A stretch of 49,191 nt of DNA from Gammaproteobacteria bacterium (GTDB lineage Bacteria; Pseudomonadota; Gammaproteobacteria; Pseudomonadales; Azotimanducaceae): positions 1 to 49,191 of the forward strand of contig VXUA01000034.1 of assembly GCA_009837185.1 (NCBI GenBank), written 5' to 3'. The position numbers were made by a program, and so were the translations under genes. Below are positions 35,323-44,500 of this stretch, piece after piece (the stretch's first letter is position 1; each line of letters starts with the position of its first letter). The notes beneath the pieces are model-generated. The model saw only the letters and a program-made list of their open reading frames with translations, made no database searches and was not told where the DNA came from.

Positions 35323-35323
35323 A
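33539..35323 (+). CDS. Membrane protein with charged low-complexity region, copy 2
   Basis: The 594 residues are identical to the product at 31108-32892: two duplicated two-helix units, a fifth helix near 246-262, then a long E/K/S-rich stretch and a short C-terminal domain. This copy ends TAA and is followed after 31 bases by moxR with its own ribosome site (AAGAGAGAA). It is therefore the copy joined to the operon. If both copies are real, the cell makes a double dose of one protein from two promoters. Confidence 0.85.
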   Translation: MNELRRNLDLLASKGSRYLRRFALKGAMERAWPLVGIVALLFPLGYFGYRCYDIYAAFQATAADASFSLVPVGWGLLWTMLIALLIPAAFWLLLYSLESRRYHGAKESLARAWPVVFLLAIAFPVGYFVSYLFQVLGQYATVSYGFSPFLSLAVLLAVVLVVAIPFVFIGLWAFFGFSFGRVDRQTSLALFDRELGLKDRLQSADEFRLKEQATPFEQAAITDAMPHAEQALQTRLANIEIARPAMDTIKWPLVFAAMFIFVLGLSTNGLQFEKSTIELAMVSPDDHVDPNESEEDVKPPVFPDEKSTEQDVPEPDAPVAEEQKPTEMKKATEATNSESSLAESEEAQSVPQQTSESGLSASASKQNQPGQAASNIAGLGNEKQQEEEVAKKKESKKSKPEKENDSKEEEKDDSASGIAGGKGTGSGKQSASTEMLEQHSRSREDDFDQDVDQESDDEEDEEQEAASAAKPMLNQRKAPVDRQLTPSGVGFEENEELNGRGGPGGLKKTRGVAAMLLGVPMPDKLRSQINVGRIKVQRERSIPIPNQVQTTNSENRGQMDDSVGTFSRTELKPWMRDVAKKYFLDLRQNNNTEN

Positions 35324-35354
35324 CCCTTCAACCATTTATTAAGAGAGAATATTT

Positions 35355-36380
35355 ATGGCAGATCAAGCAACCACGCAAGTCGATTCAGCGGTAGCTGCGC
35401 AAGCGGGACACTTTAAACAAGTCTTTCACGACATAAGGGCCGAAGTTCAAAAAATGATGGTCGGCCAAACCGCCGTAATCGACGGTGTACTCACTGCACT
35501 GTTGGCTGGTGGGCATGTACTTCTTGAAGGCGTGCCTGGACTTGGTAAGACCATGATCGTTCGGTGTTTGAGTGATGCAGTACATCTGCATTTCTCCAGA
35601 ATTCAGTTTACCCCTGATATGATGCCGGCCGACATTCAAGGTACGATGGTACTTACGGAAACTTCCGGTGGTGGCCACGAATTAACCTTTCAACAAGGAC
35701 CACTCATCAGCAACCTAATTCTCGCAGACGAGATTAACCGAGCAACGCCTAAGACGCAGTCTGCGCTGCTCGAAGCAATGCAAGAGAAACAGGTTACCGT
35801 CGGTAGTCGTACGATTCATCTCGAAGAACCTTATTGTGTTATGGCGACACAGAACCCAGTTGAGCAGGAAGGTACCTACCCACTACCTGAGGCACAACTA
35901 GACAGATTTTTGTTCAAACTAATCGTTGGTTATCCCGAAGAGCACGAATATGCAGATATCGTTGACCGTACGACTGGATCAGAAGAGGTCGAAATCAAGC
36001 CGGTAACCGATGGAAAAACTATTATGGAACTTCGTGATGTCGCCCGAGCCGTAGCTGTTCCACAGAACGTGAAAAGCTATGCCGTACATTTAGTTATGGC
36101 AACTCAGCCTGACAGCCGTTATGCCCCTGAAAGCGTATCGAAATACACCTTGCTTGGGTCAAGTCCACGCGGTGTACAAGGTCTGATGTTGGCTGGAAAA
36201 GTTCAAGCTCTACTCAACGATCGGTTTGCTGTCAGTACGGACGATGTCCAGACCGTAGCACATGGAGTGTTGCGTCATCGTCTCATTCTTAACTTCCAAG
36301 CTCAAGCAACTAACGTGACCCCAGACCAACTGATCGACGATATTCTTGAACAGGTCAAAACTCCTCACGCCGTAGATTAG
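35355..36380 (+). CDS. MoxR-family AAA+ ATPase
   Basis: A 341-residue cytoplasmic chaperone-like ATPase. Walker A is GVPGLGKT (K65), Walker B is LILADEINRA (D125/E126), sensor 1 is MATQNPVEQEGTYPLPEAQLDRF, and the lid domain is at the C-terminus. MoxR ATPases act with vWA-domain proteins to mature or remodel membrane or periplasmic complexes. Here the next three genes are DUF58 and two vWA proteins, the standard partners. The 20-base gap to the DUF58 gene supports one operon. The client is not known. Confidence 0.95.
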   Translation: MADQATTQVDSAVAAQAGHFKQVFHDIRAEVQKMMVGQTAVIDGVLTALLAGGHVLLEGVPGLGKTMIVRCLSDAVHLHFSRIQFTPDMMPADIQGTMVLTETSGGGHELTFQQGPLISNLILADEINRATPKTQSALLEAMQEKQVTVGSRTIHLEEPYCVMATQNPVEQEGTYPLPEAQLDRFLFKLIVGYPEEHEYADIVDRTTGSEEVEIKPVTDGKTIMELRDVARAVAVPQNVKSYAVHLVMATQPDSRYAPESVSKYTLLGSSPRGVQGLMLAGKVQALLNDRFAVSTDDVQTVAHGVLRHRLILNFQAQATNVTPDQLIDDILEQVKTPHAVD

Positions 36381-36400
36381 GCTAGGAGTGACCATCGGAA

Positions 36401-37306
36401 GTGGCTAGACTTACATTTGACGAACTCTTTGACTCAGAGTTTCTTAGTGCATTAGAAGTCTTTGATTTAAGAATCAAAAGATTTATACGGCAGGGACGCC
36501 ACGGCGAACAATTGTCGCATGACCGTGGATTCGGTCAGGAATTTAAAGATTTCAAGGCGTATGTCCCTGGCGACGATTTACGCGCCGTAAACTGGAGTAT
36601 TTACCAGCGTTTAGGCCGTCTCTTCGTCCATGTGTTTGAAGAGTATCAGGACTTACCGGTATATCTACTCGTCGATTTGTCGAAGAGTATGTTCCTTGAG
36701 GAACCACCGAGAATCGTCGCCGGCCTGCGTACCGCACTTGCTCTTGGGGCAATTGCCGCGGGTCAGCATGACGTGGTATCGTTGTTTTCGTTTTCAGACA
36801 ATTTGGAAATGCAGACCAAGCCCATTTCGTCGAAAGGACAACTCATCTTCCTTGCAAGGCAAATGGCGGAGCTTGATGAACTCGATAAAACGAACTTATC
36901 TGACGTTCTCGAAGAGTTGTCCCACCAAAAACTTCGTCGAGGGTTATTGGTAATTGTCTCTGACTTCTTTGATCCGTCCGGAATCGAAGCGATCGACGAT
37001 GCCATACGCAAGGTACGGCACAAAATTCTGCTCATGCAACTTACGAAAGAAGAAGATGCAGACCCAGAACTGAATCCAGAAATCGTTGGTGATCTGCGCC
37101 TAGTTGACTGTGAATTGGAAGAAGCGATAGACGTAACCATCGAACCTCAAGTAATACGCGAATACAAGCGTATTTACGGTACCTTCAATGAAGCTCTGAT
37201 CGAGCTTGCTGACTCTCTTGGTTCTGGTTTAGTTCAAATCGATTGTGAAAAGGACATCTTAGACCAATTGAGCGTGATGTTCCAAACAAGGAACTTATTA
37301 GTATGA
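36401..37306 (+). CDS. DUF58 protein with vWA-like fold
   Basis: A 301-residue soluble protein. The DUF58 signature is FKDFKAYVPGDDLRAVNWS, followed by LVDLSKSM, a MIDAS-type D-x-S-x-S for metal-dependent binding. No membrane helix is seen. DUF58 proteins always travel with MoxR and probably link the ATPase to its target. The start is GTG 36401. The stop shares ATGA with the next gene, indicating coupled translation. Confidence 0.93.
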   Translation: MARLTFDELFDSEFLSALEVFDLRIKRFIRQGRHGEQLSHDRGFGQEFKDFKAYVPGDDLRAVNWSIYQRLGRLFVHVFEEYQDLPVYLLVDLSKSMFLEEPPRIVAGLRTALALGAIAAGQHDVVSLFSFSDNLEMQTKPISSKGQLIFLARQMAELDELDKTNLSDVLEELSHQKLRRGLLVIVSDFFDPSGIEAIDDAIRKVRHKILLMQLTKEEDADPELNPEIVGDLRLVDCELEEAIDVTIEPQVIREYKRIYGTFNEALIELADSLGSGLVQIDCEKDILDQLSVMFQTRNLLV

Positions 37307-39033
37307 ACCTATTGAACTTAAGCCCTTTGTTTTTTGGTGCAGGTCTTGCGGGTTTAGCGGTCGGACTGTATTTATTACAGCAGCTGCGAATTCGCTACAC
37401 TCGAGTTCCAGTCCCAACCACGCTCTTCTGGGCAGAAGCCGTGCGCGATGCGCCGGTAAGGGTATTCCGGCAACGATTTAAACATTGGCTCGCTTGGTTG
37501 CTTGCGGTACTCATCTGCTGGTTACTATGGCTTGGTTTTGCTGATTTGAGAACCGACCGTTCCGAAACAGCAGCCTTTTACGCATTAATATTGGATGGTT
37601 CGGCTCAAAACGCCGTTGGCGACGATTTTGAGATCTCGAAGCAACAATTACTGAATGATGTGCGTTCATATCCAAATCCACAACGAGAAGTGTATTACGC
37701 GGGCGAACATAACCTGAAGTTACTCTCATACGATGAGGAAACGAGAGTACTACAGCAAAGATTAGATGACCAAACACCTGTGTCTGCACGATCAAGCGTT
37801 GAAGACCAACTTCGTCTCCTTGCACGAGATGCCGTCAACGCTGAAAACCAAGTAACTGCTATCGTGTACGGACGGACCGCCATACCCCAAGAAGTTATTG
37901 ACGATTTACCGGACAATATGAGCGTCGAGCAACGTCTCCCAGAAGATGAAACCGAATTCTCCAATCGCGGCATAGTCGCACTTGGCGTCGGTGAACCACT
38001 CTCGGGTGCGTGGGACAAAGTCGATGTGCTCATTCGAGTCTTACGAACCAATGCTGAGGGCGTCGCCGCTGAAGATCTTACGATCACCATTGGTGATCAA
38101 GCAGTTTCGAGCGGTGAATTAGACGTAGTCGGAGAATCGGATTTCCTATTAAAAGACGTTGTTGCGGACGGCTCGCAACTCCAGGTCTCATTGTCTGGAG
38201 AGGATGATCTTGAGTTTGACAACGAGGCAAGCTTAGTACTACCGATTAGAACGCAGATTCCCATTTACCTTGGAAACAACGTCCCTGAGTCCATACTGCC
38301 AGCCATCAACGCCGACACCGCTTTAATCGTTGTACCAGAGAATGAAGCTGAAGTAGCAGTATTAGGACCAGGAGATTCTCCTTCAGCACTTCCCTATTTT
38401 CGAGTTGTCGCAGAATCCGCACAAGAACAAGCTTTTGTAATTGGGTACGTCGGACCACAGGATGTAAACAGCGAAAGAGCCCTTGACCGTACGATCGAAC
38501 AGTTGGGTATCGAGCATATCGATGCTACTGCAATCGCACAAGAGATTGAACGCGAAATTACGGTGCGGCTCGAATTTGGTGATCAGCGATTTGTTTCGAT
38601 ATGGCAACCTGTTGTTGAAGATGAGTTCAATTTCCGCGAAAGTATTAGCTTTCCCCTGTTTATCTCCAAATCAATGCGCTACCTTGCAAATGAAGCACCT
38701 TGGTATGCGTATCTAGCTGCTGGAAGGCAAGCTATCGAACAAAGTGCTGGCACATCTCTTGCCGACACTGACACACTTTCAGAACTTGCGGTGGGGACCT
38801 ACTTTGTACGAAATGCCACCGGAGAATTTGAATTGACCGATGAACTCCCTGGAGTCATTTCCTTATTGGATAAGACTTCGACGGTCCGGAGCTCTGGTAC
38901 AAACATTGGAAGTGACACCGTCGCTACCACTTCACCTTATCCACTTTGGGAACTCATTACGTGGCTGATGCTCTTAGCGTTAGCTCTGGTAGTTACCGAG
39001 TGGTATATTTATCAACGGAGGCTCATGCCCTAA
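37303..39033 (+). CDS. BatA-like membrane protein with degenerate vWA-type domain
   Basis: A 576-residue protein with the BatA N-terminal domain: NLSPLFFGAGLAGLAVGLYL, then PVPTTLFW and a second helix (about 60-79). A periplasmic vWA-like region follows, and a last helix near 545-566 (LITWLMLLALALVVTEWYIY). The metal motif reads YALILDGSAQ (D98): the first Asp and Ser are present but the second Ser is Gln, so it may not bind metal normally. BatA/BatB proteins ('Bacteroides aerotolerance') are membrane partners of MoxR/DUF58, and the aerotolerance role is not general. The gene abuts the next with one base between. Confidence 0.85.
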   Translation: MNLLNLSPLFFGAGLAGLAVGLYLLQQLRIRYTRVPVPTTLFWAEAVRDAPVRVFRQRFKHWLAWLLAVLICWLLWLGFADLRTDRSETAAFYALILDGSAQNAVGDDFEISKQQLLNDVRSYPNPQREVYYAGEHNLKLLSYDEETRVLQQRLDDQTPVSARSSVEDQLRLLARDAVNAENQVTAIVYGRTAIPQEVIDDLPDNMSVEQRLPEDETEFSNRGIVALGVGEPLSGAWDKVDVLIRVLRTNAEGVAAEDLTITIGDQAVSSGELDVVGESDFLLKDVVADGSQLQVSLSGEDDLEFDNEASLVLPIRTQIPIYLGNNVPESILPAINADTALIVVPENEAEVAVLGPGDSPSALPYFRVVAESAQEQAFVIGYVGPQDVNSERALDRTIEQLGIEHIDATAIAQEIEREITVRLEFGDQRFVSIWQPVVEDEFNFRESISFPLFISKSMRYLANEAPWYAYLAAGRQAIEQSAGTSLADTDTLSELAVGTYFVRNATGEFELTDELPGVISLLDKTSTVRSSGTNIGSDTVATTSPYPLWELITWLMLLALALVVTEWYIYQRRLMP

Positions 39034-39034
39034 G

Positions 39035-41530
39035 ATGGATATTTCATTCACCTACCCGTTATTCGCGTTACTATTCCTGTTATTGCCAGTCATTTGGTTC
39101 TGGCCGGGAGGGCAACGCCGCATTCCACACTTAGTAATCCGATCTTTGATATTAGCGCTGCTTACTGTGGGCTTGATGAAGCCCGTATTTGTTACAGATA
39201 GTGATGACAAGCACTTTGCGATCATCTTGGACCAATCGGCAAGCCTAAGTGAATCACAACGAAATGAAGCTGTAGAAACTGCCCGAGAACTACGCTCACA
39301 GTATAGCCGAGAAGGCGATGTCAGTTTCATACAGATTGGCGGTGAAGAACCAGCGATCGATGGAGAGAGCATTACCCATCTGGATGACAATTTGTCACCA
39401 CTTGGAGATGCTTTGGAAAAAGCTGCACAAATGATTCCAATAGGGGAACAAGGCTCCGTGACCCTGATCTCGGACGGGCTTGCGACAGATAAACACTGGG
39501 GACACGCTTACGACCATTTGAAAACTCGGGGTATTCCAGTTAATTCTGTCAAACTGAGCGATGATTCAGATATTTTTGTCAGCGGCATAGAGGCCAATGA
39601 TGTCCGTGCTGGGGACGACGCTAAAGTGTTCGTTGACGTGGTTGGAACTGCAAGCGAATTTAGCATCATGGTTCGCGACGTCGAGACGGATGAAACGTTA
39701 GCAGAGAGTGAACAACTTCAAAGCAATGGTCGAGTGCGCCAAGTACTTTCTTTTCGCGTCGACACACCCGGCTTTAAAGAAATAGAAGTGGTTTTAAACA
39801 TCGACGAATCACTTGATTCGGATCTGACCAACAACACATTGCGAACCGTTTTACCCATTCAAGATCCAGTAAGAGTTCTGTATTTGGGCGAACGACAGAT
39901 TGGCGCGAAAAATAACTTAGATCGATTGCTTGGTGCCGGATTCGAGATGGACGCCCCCGAACCAAATTCCATCGACGGGGAATACGATATTTCTCCCTTC
40001 GATGTCGTGATACTAGATGATGTTCCAACAAGTTCTCTCAATGAAGACCTACTGAACAATATCTCACAAGAAGTTCAAGAAAATGGGATGGGATTGATTC
40101 ACAGCGGTGGCGAAGCCGCGTTCGGCGATGGTGGATATCACGACTCACCGATTACTGATTTGTTTCCTGTGGAAATCCCAGGAGATCAAGACAAAATTGA
40201 TCCTAGTGTAGGAGTCGCAATCATTCTGGACACCTCGGGGTCGATGGCAGGTAGTCGTATTGAATTAGCCAAACACATTGCCAGACTCGCGGTGCGACGC
40301 CTACAACCCCATGACCGGATTGGAATCGTCGAATTCTATGGAAATAAGCATTGGGCGATCCCGATGCAACCAGCAACAAATAAGATTGAAGTGGATCGCG
40401 CGATTGGTCGAATGAAAGCTATTGGCGGTACTGTACTCTTTCCCGCGGTTCAGGAGGCCTATTACGGTCTGCAAAACGTTAATACGCGTTTTAAACACAT
40501 CATTCTCATCACCGACGCGGGAGTTGAAGACGCGAACTATGAAGCTATGGTACGCCGCATTAACCGCGACCGAATTACGCTATCGACAATCTTAGTCGGT
40601 CAAGGCGGACACAATCAAGTGATGGCCGATATTGCAAACTGGGGTGGTGGTCGTTTCTACGCCGTCGGCAATCAGTTCCAAATTATTGATCTAATTTTCA
40701 AGCAATCTTCAACGAAGAAGTCACCGATGTACAAGCGCGGTGCATTTCAACTAGTTGCCAGCGCTGGTACCGGTTGGTGGGGTGAAATTGAAACGGAAAC
40801 GATCCGTCCCCTAAACGGCTATGTGGAAGTCTCTGCAAAAGACGGTGCCGAAGTCCTGCTTGCTGTCGAAGATACCGAACATCCAGTCGTAGCCACATGG
40901 CTATTTGGGTTAGGACGAGTAACAGCAATGATGACTGAACCTGTAGGTGAGGGCACGCGCTCTTGGAATAATTGGGAAGACTACTCTGAGTTTCTCGGTC
41001 GTATAGTGCGAAAAACTGCACCCGAGGTACGTATGTTTGAAACAGACGTACGTAGACAATACGGGAAGACAACCGTAATCGCAAATCGAGTTCCTAGAGT
41101 TCCGGATTTGTCCCCTACTCTTCAACTCTACGAGCTTGATTCCACGCCGCACTCGGCATCTCCACCGAACTTCGATGAGACTGCACCAGGACTGTTTGAA
41201 TCTGACATTCGATCTTCCGCACAAGCAGACTTGTATATGGGGATCGGCAATACATTCAACAAACGCGAATGGCGTGTCGTGAGCCTCGCCTCGACCGATC
41301 AAGTTCGCGAGAACCAAGTTGACCCCCTTAACGGATTAGATTTAGAGGCTCTAGCTGAACAAACTGGTGGTGTTTCTGTTGATGACATCAATTCCGATGA
41401 GCACATTCAAAAACTGAGCTTAGGAAGCGTAGCCTATGGCATCTTTGATTTCAGACCATGGATTTTCCTGTTAGCACTTCTCGCATATCTAGCTGATTTG
41501 ATATATAGACGCTGGCCTAGAGCTAGCTAA
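39035..41530 (+). CDS. BatB-like membrane protein with two vWA domains and a GATase-like insert
   Basis: An 831-residue protein with two N-terminal helices (about 6-22 and 31-49). A first vWA-like domain has IILDQSAS (D66, complete D-x-S-x-S). A middle class-I glutaminase-like or flavodoxin-like segment has VRVLYLGERQIGAKN, DVVILDDV and GLIHSGGEAAFGDGGY. A full vWA domain has ILDTSGSM (D399), the Thr of IGGTVLFPA and ITDAG. A C-terminal helix near residues 808-825 closes it. The middle segment lacks an obvious catalytic Cys (GLIHSGGE), so it is probably structural. The two vWA domains are likely periplasmic and bind the client or each other. It is followed 31 bases later by the giant TPR gene. 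Confidence 0.88.
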   Translation: MDISFTYPLFALLFLLLPVIWFWPGGQRRIPHLVIRSLILALLTVGLMKPVFVTDSDDKHFAIILDQSASLSESQRNEAVETARELRSQYSREGDVSFIQIGGEEPAIDGESITHLDDNLSPLGDALEKAAQMIPIGEQGSVTLISDGLATDKHWGHAYDHLKTRGIPVNSVKLSDDSDIFVSGIEANDVRAGDDAKVFVDVVGTASEFSIMVRDVETDETLAESEQLQSNGRVRQVLSFRVDTPGFKEIEVVLNIDESLDSDLTNNTLRTVLPIQDPVRVLYLGERQIGAKNNLDRLLGAGFEMDAPEPNSIDGEYDISPFDVVILDDVPTSSLNEDLLNNISQEVQENGMGLIHSGGEAAFGDGGYHDSPITDLFPVEIPGDQDKIDPSVGVAIILDTSGSMAGSRIELAKHIARLAVRRLQPHDRIGIVEFYGNKHWAIPMQPATNKIEVDRAIGRMKAIGGTVLFPAVQEAYYGLQNVNTRFKHIILITDAGVEDANYEAMVRRINRDRITLSTILVGQGGHNQVMADIANWGGGRFYAVGNQFQIIDLIFKQSSTKKSPMYKRGAFQLVASAGTGWWGEIETETIRPLNGYVEVSAKDGAEVLLAVEDTEHPVVATWLFGLGRVTAMMTEPVGEGTRSWNNWEDYSEFLGRIVRKTAPEVRMFETDVRRQYGKTTVIANRVPRVPDLSPTLQLYELDSTPHSASPPNFDETAPGLFESDIRSSAQADLYMGIGNTFNKREWRVVSLASTDQVRENQVDPLNGLDLEALAEQTGGVSVDDINSDEHIQKLSLGSVAYGIFDFRPWIFLLALLAYLADLIYRRWPRAS

Positions 41531-41561
41531 CCACACACCTGACAAGACGAGGGATCTTTCG

Positions 41562-44500
41562 ATGAAAGTTAAGCCACTCACCTCCTCGCTAATCGGTCTA
41601 GCACTAATTGTTGCCAGTGTGACCACTCACGCTGCGACACCGACTCTGGCCGCACTCGACGCGAGCAATGCTCAAAAGGGACGCCTATCCCTTGAATTAA
41701 TCGATGATGTGTTTAACGATTCGATCCTAGAAAACCAAAGTATTGAAGACGCGGTATTTAGTCTAACCGATACTGCTGAAAACCCTGAAAATAGCACTTG
41801 GCATCGCACTAAATCGTACCTTTCGATTGCTCATCTTTACTGGCGATACGGGCAGTTGCCGAACGCCACTGAAGTCTTAGCACAACTCTCTGAAAATGAA
41901 GAACTCCAGGATGAACTTGCTATCGATTATTTCATCCTTGCCGGTCGAATCGCAGATGCGAATGGAAATGAAATACAAGCGTTAGAACACTACGAACGCG
42001 CTTTCACTAGTACAAACGATCCTACCGAACGTGAATTTATCCAAATTCGACTAGCCATGATCGATACTGACAAGAGTAACGTCGACGCGTTGTACAAGCT
42101 TGCAATCGAGCGAGATCAAGTGTTCAAAAATCGGGCAGCGATTACTTTAGCAGTGTTGGGTCATACTGACAAAGCACTTGAGTTGTACAAGCCCGATCCG
42201 AACGACGAACAGTATTTTCGACACCTTATTCGTTACGCTGAGTGGGCAATTATCGCCGAAGAATACAAAACCGCTCAAGAATTTGCGTGGCTTGCCTATG
42301 ACAATACGGACATCCGTTTCGACGGACTGTATGCCTTGACTCTAGTCGACGAGTCTTACCGTCTAAATGGCGAATTAGATGTACTTGTGGCGAATTTACG
42401 CGATAGAGACGACAGAGATGAAGATCTTGTCGACCTTCACATTGACCTATTAACGGATTTAGAACGGTATGACGAGGCTATCGCGCTGTACCACTCGATG
42501 GATCTAGACCCAACAGATCTTGATGCGCGATTTCGCTTACTACAGATTTACGATGTTTCCAAACGCACCGACGAGATGATCGAGGAGTACGAACGACTCA
42601 TTACAGCAGAACCAAATACTGTGTTATGGTACTCGGGATTGGCATCGCACTATGTCTCAGTCGCGCAGCCGGAGCGTGCGGGTGAAGTGTGGCGCACTCT
42701 CGAAGACAACAACTCCGACGATATAGATGTACTCGTGCATGCCGGGCGATTGATGGGTCAAATGGGCTTTGAAACCGAAAGTCTTGATATGGTCAAACGA
42801 CACGGCGAAACGCACGGCGTTTCGACGACCGGTCAGATGTTTCTCTTCGAAGTACACTTGAACAAGGGGCGTAACAACGAAGCAGTTGCTGCGTTGAATG
42901 AACTCGTCGAATATCTTCCGGAGGACGCTGGAGACCTAAGAACCGTCGCGGACGCGTATGAACGTTTGCGAAAATATGAAAACGCATTGCAGATTTTTTC
43001 CAAAGTCGAAGAACACCAAGGAGAAGCGCTCGGCTACGACGATCGAATGCGATTAGCATGGCTCCATAGTGTGATAGGAAATCGCGAAGAAGCGCTACGA
43101 CTATGGCAGGAAATTTGGGTGCAGGAAGACACTCCGGCTAGACGCGCATTTGCAGAGGGTCAATTCTTACTGATCGCAGCAGAACTCAACAAGCTAGCCC
43201 GTATCGCCATCGATCTTGAAAACAAACTTACAGAAAAGACAGCTAGCAAGAATGACATTAACTTACTAGTGCGCATTTACACGGAGATTGGAGATTCGTT
43301 TTCGGCAGCGGAGGTTGTTGAACAGTATGCGGAGTACGCAGACTTACCAGAAGTAGAGAAACTTCGTCAATTAGGGACCGTCTACTTACAACTACAGGAG
43401 TACGACAAATACGATAAAGTCTTGCGACAACTAGAGGAAGTAGACCCAGACAACCGTATTGAACACATTCAAAATATCGTTCTCAACATGGTCGCGTTTA
43501 CCGTCGAAGAAGAGAGCGACGAGAAGCTAGAAGACATTCAACACTGGCTAGAACAACTTCGGTTGTTCGACGAAGAAGCAGTTACTGGTGAGTTTGAAGC
43601 AAGCGTACTTTCTATGAGTGGCTTTACGGAGCAGGCGATTGAGAGTTACCGATACGCACTCGTACGCCATCCACAACATAGCGACAACCTTCTGCTAATG
43701 GGCGAATTGATGAAAGAATCCGGTCGTACTGAAGAAGCAGTCGCAGTTTTCCAATACGTTGCCGAGCATTCTGAGGACGATAACGAGTTCGTCGTCGCGA
43801 TAGACGGCATCTTGAACATGATTGGACAAGAACGATTCGGTCAAAGATTGCCGCCAAATGACCAAGCAACGTTCCGTTGGGCTCACCGGATTATTTTAGA
43901 ACGGATTACTGGTCGCGCTGACAAGTTTTATCTCTATACGTTGCTGGGTGACATCGCGATCGAGACTCTTGACACTGAGGGCGAGTTCGTTGCCGTTGAG
44001 AATTCAATCTCGCAGGCTGGGATTCGTCGACTCTCGGTGCTCCGCGAACTGGTAACTATGTCCACTCGAGATGCCGGCTTTTTCTCGCTGAATCAAAAAG
44101 CTGGAGACACCGAGCGGCAACTTCGATATGGGAGGCGTCTGATTGGGCTCAGACAGCAACTGCCTCCTGAAGTCTATATCAGTCTTGCGAAAACTCTGTT
44201 GGAGCGGGAAGACACCTTAGGGGCAGAGAAATCGTTGAATTTAGTACGGGATATCACGGGTCAAATCGACGTAAACCAAACAAAGGCTGACCTATTCCAA
44301 GAAGCTGGATACGTGAAGAAAGCTTTAGCATCGTACAGCACTGCCTTAGCTTTGAATCAGGACGACAGCACGTTGCTGCTCAAAACCGCGGTGTTACGAG
44401 AAGCTAACGGACAGCTAGACGTCGCGAACACACTCTATATGAAGGGGTTGCTGAACGTACTACGTACTCAACCCGAAAAGCTCCATACTGACTCTAGGTC

